A stretch of 50,902 bases of DNA from Sporosarcina obsidiansis (GTDB lineage Bacteria > Bacillota > Bacilli > Bacillales_A > Planococcaceae), in contig NZ_WHVW01000024.1 in NCBI RefSeq assembly GCF_009651005.1, forward strand, positions 1 through 50,902, read 5' to 3'. Numbering within the stretch: the stretch's first letter is position 1; each line of letters starts with the position of its first letter. Below the pieces are notes generated by a model, which did no database searches, was not told the DNA's origin, and saw nothing but the letters and a program-made list of their open reading frames with translations. Shown piece by piece: positions 44,313 to 50,902 of this stretch. The translations under genes were made by a program, and so were the position numbers.

Positions 44313-45228
44313 ATGGAACTCAAAGATCTTAAGGCGTTTATAGAAGTTGCAAATCATACGAGCTTTACAAAAGCCGCAGATTCTTCATATATTTCTCAGC
44401 CTTCTCTAAGTAAGTCCGTAAAAAAATTGAAGAGGAACTGAATGTCACATTGTTCAATCGTTCCACCCGCAATTTGAAGCTGACTGACGCGGGGAATATC
44501 GTCAATGAGCGGACAAAACAAATATTCCACTTATTAGACGAACTACCTCTTTTATTGGAGGATCTTGCTGAAGGTGTTTCAGGAGAACTTAAAATCGGCA
44601 TGCCCCCTTGATCGGTACACTTTTCTTTCCTCAGATTGCTATGAACCTCAAAGAAAGTTATCCTCAGATCACAATTGAGTTGCATGAGCTAGGAGCCAGA
44701 GTAATCGAAGAACTGGTTGATAAAGGGCAAATAGATGCTGGGATTATTGTTTTGCCGACTGATACGAGCAGTTTTCATGTACAGCCTTTCATTTCAGATA
44801 AGTTCTATTTATTTGTTCATAAAGACCATCCGTTTGCCGAAAAGGATATGGTTGCATTATCAGATTTACAGGATGAAAAACTCATTCTGTTTTCCAAAAG
44901 TTTTGCACTGCACTCCTACATAATTTCCGCGCGTAAAGAAGCTGGTTTCAACCCTAATATTTCATACGAAAGTTCTCAATGGGATTTAATAATCGAACTT
45001 GTCGCATCGAAGTTGGGGATCACACTTCTTCCACAATCCATTTCTGTAAAACTCAATAACGATCAAGTTAAGATGGTACCTTTGAAAGAGCCACCTTTAT
45101 TATGGAAGTTAGGGATTATTACAAAAAAAGACACCTATAACTCTTTTGCTCTCAAAAAATTTATGGAAATGTTTCAAGATGAAAAATTGTCGCATCACTT
45201 TCCCAAAGTAGCTGAAACACAGCAATAA
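44313..45228 (+). pseudogene. LysR-family regulator broken by two single-base frameshifts
   Basis: The ATG at 44313 (AAGGGTGA upstream) starts a normal LysR helix-turn-helix (MELKDLKAFIEVANHTSFTKAADSSYISQPSLSKSVKKL), but the frame stops at TGA 44439-44441. The rest of the protein continues in the next frame (EEELNVTLFNRSTRNLKLTDAGN..) and, after 44607, in the third (LIGTLFFPQIAMNLKESYP.. to 45228). Each break lies in a homopolymer: A7 at 44420-44426 and C5 at 44603-44607, and one added base in each restores a single frame of 305 aa, the usual length. Both losses could be true mutations or sequencing errors. It would regulate the scoA operon and perhaps the convergent catabolic genes. Confidence 0.88.
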
Positions 45229-45451
45229 AATCACCCGTGACGACACCAATTCCGCGAATACGATTAAAGCCAACTTGGAAATTCACTATCCAATTGGTTC
45301 AAGTCATAGCCGAGGTAAGGGGGCGTTGGAATGGACACCAACAATACCTATATGGAAATCCACTTTTACATATCGATATTCAACTCTTAACCATCAAATA
45401 AATACAAACCTCTTTTCACAATTCAACACGACCTGTACAAAACAGTACTTT

Positions 45452-46285
45452 TTATTTAACTGACGTGAATCTTCTAGAAGGCAACGAAAAGATTTCTTCT
45501 GCCTCTTCAGGAGTGGCAACTTCTCTTCCTAGTTCTTTTGCGATCATTACTAGACGCTTAATGAAATCTGCATTCGATTTCGCTAATTCCCCTGGACGTA
45601 TTTCTATACATTCCTCCATACCTACTCTAGTATGTCCGCCTAGTCCGATAGCGATCGTATGCATCAGCAATTGATTTTGCAGTGCAATGACACCCCAAGT
45701 CGAACCTTCCGGCAAATGATCGATCATGCTCAATAAAGCTTTCGGTGTTGCAGGTGCGCCACCCGGAGCACCAACGATCAATTGAAAATGATACGGCGCC
45801 GAAATAAGACCCTCAGCGATTAACTTTTTTGCATTTTCTATCATCCCCAGATCAAACACTTCTAACTCAGGCTTCACTTTGCATTCTTGCATTTTCTTTC
45901 CTGCCGCACGTAGATAGTCAGGAGAATTCATAAAGGCAACTTCGCCAAAATTCAATGAACCCATGTTTAATGATGCTAATTGGGGAGACAAGTCACAGAC
46001 GCTGAGACGTTCTTCGTCAGGCGCATTTAGTTTAGATGCAGTTGTCAGTCCAATTAGAATATCACAACGTTCTTTAATTTTTGAGACAGCTTCTTTAAAT
46101 ACATTTAAATCACCTGTACCAGACCCGTCTTCTCCACGTACATGGAGGTGAACAATTGCTGCACCTGCCTCACATGATAGTCGGACCTCTTCTGCAATCT
46201 CTTCAGTTGTAATTGGTACATACGGTGTATCTTCTTTTGTAATCAATCCACCGTTAGGCGATACGGTAATAACAAGTTTCTCCAT
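45452..46285 (-). CDS. Beta-keto acid cleavage enzyme (BKACE, DUF849 family)
   Basis: 277 aa TIM-barrel zinc enzyme. The family swaps a beta-keto acid with acetyl-CoA to give acetoacetate and a new acyl-CoA; known members act on 3-keto-5-aminohexanoate or dehydrocarnitine. Metal ligands are His46 and His48 (IVHLHVR) and the Glu in RVGMEECIEI; also SLNMGSLNFG and VGAPGGAPATPKALL. Substrate-specific residues cannot be judged. ATG 46285 with TGAGGAGG. It follows the alpha/beta hydrolase by 27 bp. The acetoacetate it would release is the natural substrate of the ScoAB transferase nearby. Confidence 0.9.
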   Translation of the reverse strand: MEKLVITVSPNGGLITKEDTPYVPITTEEIAEEVRLSCEAGAAIVHLHVRGEDGSGTGDLNVFKEAVSKIKERCDILIGLTTASKLNAPDEERLSVCDLSPQLASLNMGSLNFGEVAFMNSPDYLRAAGKKMQECKVKPELEVFDLGMIENAKKLIAEGLISAPYHFQLIVGAPGGAPATPKALLSMIDHLPEGSTWGVIALQNQLLMHTIAIGLGGHTRVGMEECIEIRPGELAKSNADFIKRLVMIAKELGREVATPEEAEEIFSLPSRRFTSVK

Positions 46286-46312
46286 TATACATCCTCCTCA
46301 TGAGTTAAATCT

Positions 46313-47011
46313 TTACTGTCGTTCAATCCAGTTTTGAAGAACCTCTGCAACTGCAACCGGTTGTTCTAGTGGCATCATATGACCCGTATCCACAATCATT
46401 TTAAACTCTGTATTAGACGCACTTGCCGCCAACTCTTGTAATTGACCTGCCGGAACAACTCCATCTTCTTTTCCTGCAACTACCAGTTTAGGAATGGCAG
46501 CTTCTTTAAAAATAAGTGTTCGATCCCGTCTCCCCATTGTTGCTTTTACATGTGCAATAAAGCGTTTAGGACCGTAATCATTAACTATTTTCCGGCGTGT
46601 TCGCATCATCTCTTTATTTTTCAAACTGTTTGGATGGAATGTTAGCGGTCCGTTTGCTTCCATCATTTCAAAGTACTCACCATTTTCTGCCCGACCAATC
46701 GCCTTGTTTCGAACGATTTTTTGCTGTTCCGAATCGGCAGTCGTATTGGATCCAAGCAAGATGAAACCCTTTATAAGTTCAGGTGCCTTTTCTAGCATCG
46801 CCAATGCTACATATCCACCGAAAGAAAATCCGCAAAGATAAACAGGTTCCTGCATTCCTTCCAGTAATTGATTCGCAATCTCATCAATATCTGAAATCGG
46901 TGGAATGTCAACGGCTTGAACATTCCAGTCGGCAGGCAAATATTGCTGCACTTGACTCCACGTCTCAGCTGTATTATTCAATCCCGGAATTAGAACTACA
47001 TTTGTCGTCAA
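46313..47011 (-). CDS. Alpha/beta hydrolase
   Basis: 232 aa, soluble. LIPGLNNTAETW holds the oxyanion turn, CGFSFGGYVAL the nucleophile serine, VVAGKEDGVVP the acid and DTGHMMPLEQP the histidine. The size resembles 3-oxoadipate enol-lactonase and MenH-type hydrolases; the substrate is unknown. It starts at TTG (47011) with AGAGGTG 8-9 nt upstream. Second gene of the dioxygenase-hydrolase-BKACE operon. Confidence 0.86.
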   Translation of the reverse strand: MTTNVVLIPGLNNTAETWSQVQQYLPADWNVQAVDIPPISDIDEIANQLLEGMQEPVYLCGFSFGGYVALAMLEKAPELIKGFILLGSNTTADSEQQKIVRNKAIGRAENGEYFEMMEANGPLTFHPNSLKNKEMMRTRRKIVNDYGPKRFIAHVKATMGRRDRTLIFKEAAIPKLVVAGKEDGVVPAGQLQELAASASNTEFKMIVDTGHMMPLEQPVAVAEVLQNWIERQ

Positions 47012-47091
47012 CTAACAGCACCTCTTTTTTATAAGCATTGCAAATTGCAATTTACTATTACGAAATCTCATACAGGGAATGCCTGCTCCTT

Positions 47092-48582
47092 TTATTTCGC
47101 AGGTCTTTCTCCATAAATCCGATCCCCGTCTACCCAGCAAGCATGAGTTCCAGTTTGGATAACATGCGGCAAGATAATAGTGGCAACTGGACCTCTTTCA
47201 ATTTCTTTTGCATCCAGAATAATGCATTCTGACTGATTTTTCTTCATATCCACTACCATCGTAATGACATAGCCATCATCTTCCTCGACAGATTTTGGGG
47301 TTCGAGCAATATGAGGCTCGTCTCCATATCTTCCTTCCCCATATTCATAACGTGTCGAAGTTCCTGTCAGGAGATCATATTTTTTAATACCCGTGAACAA
47401 CCAATCTCCTTTTTTGAACAATGTATTATAACTGTATCGATATTTATATCCAACGTAATCATTGTTGACAACCGGAAATTCAGTCACCTCGTCGTCAATA
47501 CATTCTTCTGTTGTCTTACCTGTTTTCATATTAAATCGGAATCTCCACATATGTGTCTTCGTTCTATGTTTATCCAAATGGGCAAGAATTCGTTCAAATG
47601 GATCTGCATTCTTTTCTCCTACCCCCGGTGCTTTTGGTTGGAAAGACACGCAAGCGTCCATCACGACTTCATCTCCATCTTCATACGAGTTTGACAAGTG
47701 AAGAATATAGCAAGGTGTCGCTTCAAACCAACGAATTTGTGAATTATCTCCAAAACGTGGGATTACACCAAATCGGCTTGGAATATCCTTAAAGAACTTT
47801 GTTTGACGTATGCCCTTCGCCAGATCTTTTTCGTCAAAGAACATAGGCAAATCGTGTAATATCGTATAATTTTGGGTGATCCCCATATCATGCGGCCAGC
47901 GTGCTCCCGGCAACTCAACCGGAACATAATGAACCATTTCATTATCACGATTAATAACACCATAATGCATGTATGGATAGGTTTCTCCAAAATTAAAGAA
48001 CATCATATCCCCCGTGTACACATCCACTTTGTAGTGAGAGCTGATTCCCTCTTTACCTAGGTGCTTCCCCCATGCACTTGCACCAGTCGTTTCCAATGTA
48101 AGCGGATTCAAACGATAGGGTTCACTACCCTGTGACATGGAAGCAAGTAGCTGACCAGCATGCGCAATGACATCTGTTCCTGCATTATCTTTCATGGAAC
48201 CGATTGCACCCCAGCCCCGGTACGTATACATTTCAGGTTGAAGAAGTCCAGGCCATATCGATCTGCCAGCAGCCTGTTCAGCTAAAAATCCGACTGTTTC
48301 GACAAAGCGGTTACGGTACGTAGCTTTACCATTCTCAAAATGAATTGCGTGTAGCATACCATCTCCATCAAATGGGTGATATAAGCCAAGCGCTTCGTGT
48401 ACTTGATTGTGCGTGTTACGTACATAAATCCCATGTAAATCTTTTGGAATCTCACCAATTACCTGCAGACTATCTGTATCAGCTGTATATTCAGTATCAT
48501 TTGGTTTAAATGCACCTTTTAGAAAAGGATTTCCTTCAGTTTTCAGACTGGACAGTTCGTATTTCTTATGGACCTCTATCAT
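47092..48582 (-). CDS. Carotenoid/lignostilbene-cleavage dioxygenase family protein
   Basis: 496 aa seven-bladed propeller non-heme iron oxygenase. The four iron-binding histidines can be placed at about His183 (SSHYKVD), His231 (RWPHDMGITQNY), His295 (CYILHLSNSYEDGDE) and His480 (TGTHACWVDG), and the PFDGDGMLHAIHF and YVRNTHNQ motifs fit the family. Members cleave a C=C bond in carotenoids, stilbenes or phenylpropenes to two carbonyl products. Neighbours that handle acids and CoA esters suggest an aromatic or apocarotenoid carbon source. ATG 48582 with GAGGGGG. Its promoter has a consensus -35 and -10. Confidence 0.92.
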   Translation of the reverse strand: MIEVHKKYELSSLKTEGNPFLKGAFKPNDTEYTADTDSLQVIGEIPKDLHGIYVRNTHNQVHEALGLYHPFDGDGMLHAIHFENGKATYRNRFVETVGFLAEQAAGRSIWPGLLQPEMYTYRGWGAIGSMKDNAGTDVIAHAGQLLASMSQGSEPYRLNPLTLETTGASAWGKHLGKEGISSHYKVDVYTGDMMFFNFGETYPYMHYGVINRDNEMVHYVPVELPGARWPHDMGITQNYTILHDLPMFFDEKDLAKGIRQTKFFKDIPSRFGVIPRFGDNSQIRWFEATPCYILHLSNSYEDGDEVVMDACVSFQPKAPGVGEKNADPFERILAHLDKHRTKTHMWRFRFNMKTGKTTEECIDDEVTEFPVVNNDYVGYKYRYSYNTLFKKGDWLFTGIKKYDLLTGTSTRYEYGEGRYGDEPHIARTPKSVEEDDGYVITMVVDMKKNQSECIILDAKEIERGPVATIILPHVIQTGTHACWVDGDRIYGERPAK

Positions 48583-48623
48583 TCTATTTCCCCCTCAAAT
48601 ATTTTAATTTTTTAATACTTCTA

Positions 48624-50353
<1,730 letters not shown>

Positions 50354-50390
50354 TATAGTAGGAAATCATTCAGTAAGCTTTTAAATTAAA

Positions 50391-50525
50391 TGAGGCTGGG
50401 ACATAAGTAGAAAATCTATTGCAATTAACAAAAAAGGCAAAATTAAAACCGCGTGAAACCAAGGTTCTTGTAACTTGGATTCACGCGGTTTTTTCATTTT
50501 ATTGAGTTTTGTCCTAGCCTCTTTT
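50391..50525. terminator. Nested hairpin element and groEL terminator
   Basis: An outer inverted repeat GAGGCTGGGACA (50391-50402) / TGTCCTAGCCTC (50510-50521) encloses an inner hairpin of about 20 bp (50445-50466 with 50471-50492, ending ACCGCG/CGCGGTTTTTT). The inner stem is an intrinsic terminator. The outer GAGGCTGGGACA motif is a familiar dispersed Firmicutes sequence. Confidence 0.7.
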
Positions 50526-50611
50526 TATGATAATGGGATAAAATGATTGAATGTACACAAAGAGCCGCCATAGGAAATTAGTACATTCCTTCCTTGGCAG
50601 CACATAGTTCT

Positions 50612-50825
50612 TCATTTGTTTGTAGATACACTTATTTGTTTACTCTTCATTTTTTTTATGAAAGGCACAATAATGACTGCAATGATAACTATTAAGATGG
50701 CTAATGACATAGGTCGGATAAAGAAAATTGAGTAGCTTCCTTCTGATAAGATTAAAGCACGTATAAAGTTTTCTTCAATTATTGGGCCAAGAACAAAAGC
50801 GATAACAAAAGAAGCCAATGAATAA
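50612..50825 (-). pseudogene. 3' end of a TctA-type tricarboxylate transporter gene, cut by an IS
   Basis: The last 70 or so residues match the C-terminus of the large TctA permease of tripartite tricarboxylate transporters: YSLASFVIAFVLGPIIEENF, then RALILSEGSYSIFFIRP and a final hydrophobic helix with a lysine-rich tail. A full protein is about 500 aa. At 50825 the family sequence stops and IS-like DNA begins, so the gene is interrupted (unless the rest continues beyond the insertion to the right). The substrate of the complete system would have been a carboxylate. Confidence 0.65.
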
Positions 50826-50902
50826 TGAAGTGACCCCTTAAAGTTAGACACGGTTATTTCATCAGGCAGCTTTGGTAAAATGAGTTCGGTATTGCACCGG
50901 AC
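50826..50902. mobile_element. Left end of an IS3-family (IS150-like) insertion sequence, cut by the window edge
   Basis: The sequence begins TGAAGTGACCCCTTAAAGTT followed by AGACA, the type of terminal repeat found in IS150-group elements. A palindrome GAGTTCGGT..ACCGGAC lies 45 bp inside. No transposase is visible in the 77 bases available. The call rests on remembered end sequences. Confidence 0.55.

Overview
The window looks like the chromosome of a moderately AT-rich, low-GC Gram-positive bacterium. The gene content (narGHJI with nreABC, a general-stress SDR close to YdaD, a Geobacillus-type lysine 6-dehydrogenase, Bacilli-style ribosome-binding sites and frequent GTG/TTG starts) fits the Bacillales, and the Planococcaceae (a Sporosarcina-like organism) is my best guess. 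That placement is inference from memory of protein families; no search was run. No rRNA, tRNA, CRISPR array or prophage was seen.

Left part (1-9.3 kb): a class I/II aminotransferase; a divergent SDR with a SigB-like promoter; then a leftward operon for L-lysine breakdown (aldehyde dehydrogenase, lysine 6-dehydrogenase, acyl-CoA dehydrogenase). An AT-rich stretch follows, with an EamA permease behind a possible leader peptide and hairpin, a small membrane peptide and an alpha/beta hydrolase. From 9.3 to 13.8 kb come a SEC-C/TPR protein, a DHA2-type MFS drug exporter and its divergent TetR regulator.

Middle part (13.9-32.1 kb): nitrate respiration with its cofactor supply. One leftward operon carries moeA-mobB-moaE-moaD-mobA-moaA and a 2-hydroxyacid dehydrogenase. 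A second, about 12.5 kb, reads narG-narH-narJ-narI-nreA-nreB-nreC-hemerythrin-narK-moeB-moaB. moaC stands alone on the other strand. Together they encode a nitrate importer, the respiratory nitrate reductase, an oxygen/nitrate-sensing two-component system and a nearly complete molybdenum cofactor pathway. Palindromes matching the NreC consensus lie upstream of narG. The NarK protein carries a C-terminal PAS domain.

32.5-41.2 kb: a CoA-transferase of the acetyl-CoA hydrolase family, then a class I ribonucleotide reductase operon (alpha, flavodoxin, beta) preceded by a clear cobalamin riboswitch, an alanine/glycine:cation symporter and a glycerate kinase.

Right part (41.4-50.9 kb): an accessory catabolic region that starts at a GC-rich dispersed element and ends in an IS end that cuts a TctA-type transporter gene. 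It holds a 3-hydroxyacyl-CoA dehydrogenase-like enzyme, both subunits of a 3-oxoacid CoA-transferase, a frameshifted LysR regulator with two perfect inverted repeats before it, a beta-keto acid cleavage enzyme, an alpha/beta hydrolase, a carotenoid/lignostilbene-type dioxygenase and, divergent from it, a groEL paralogue without groES. These could form one pathway for an unknown substrate.

Throughout the first 35 kb, a family of 42-bp tandem repeats occupies the spaces between convergent gene pairs.
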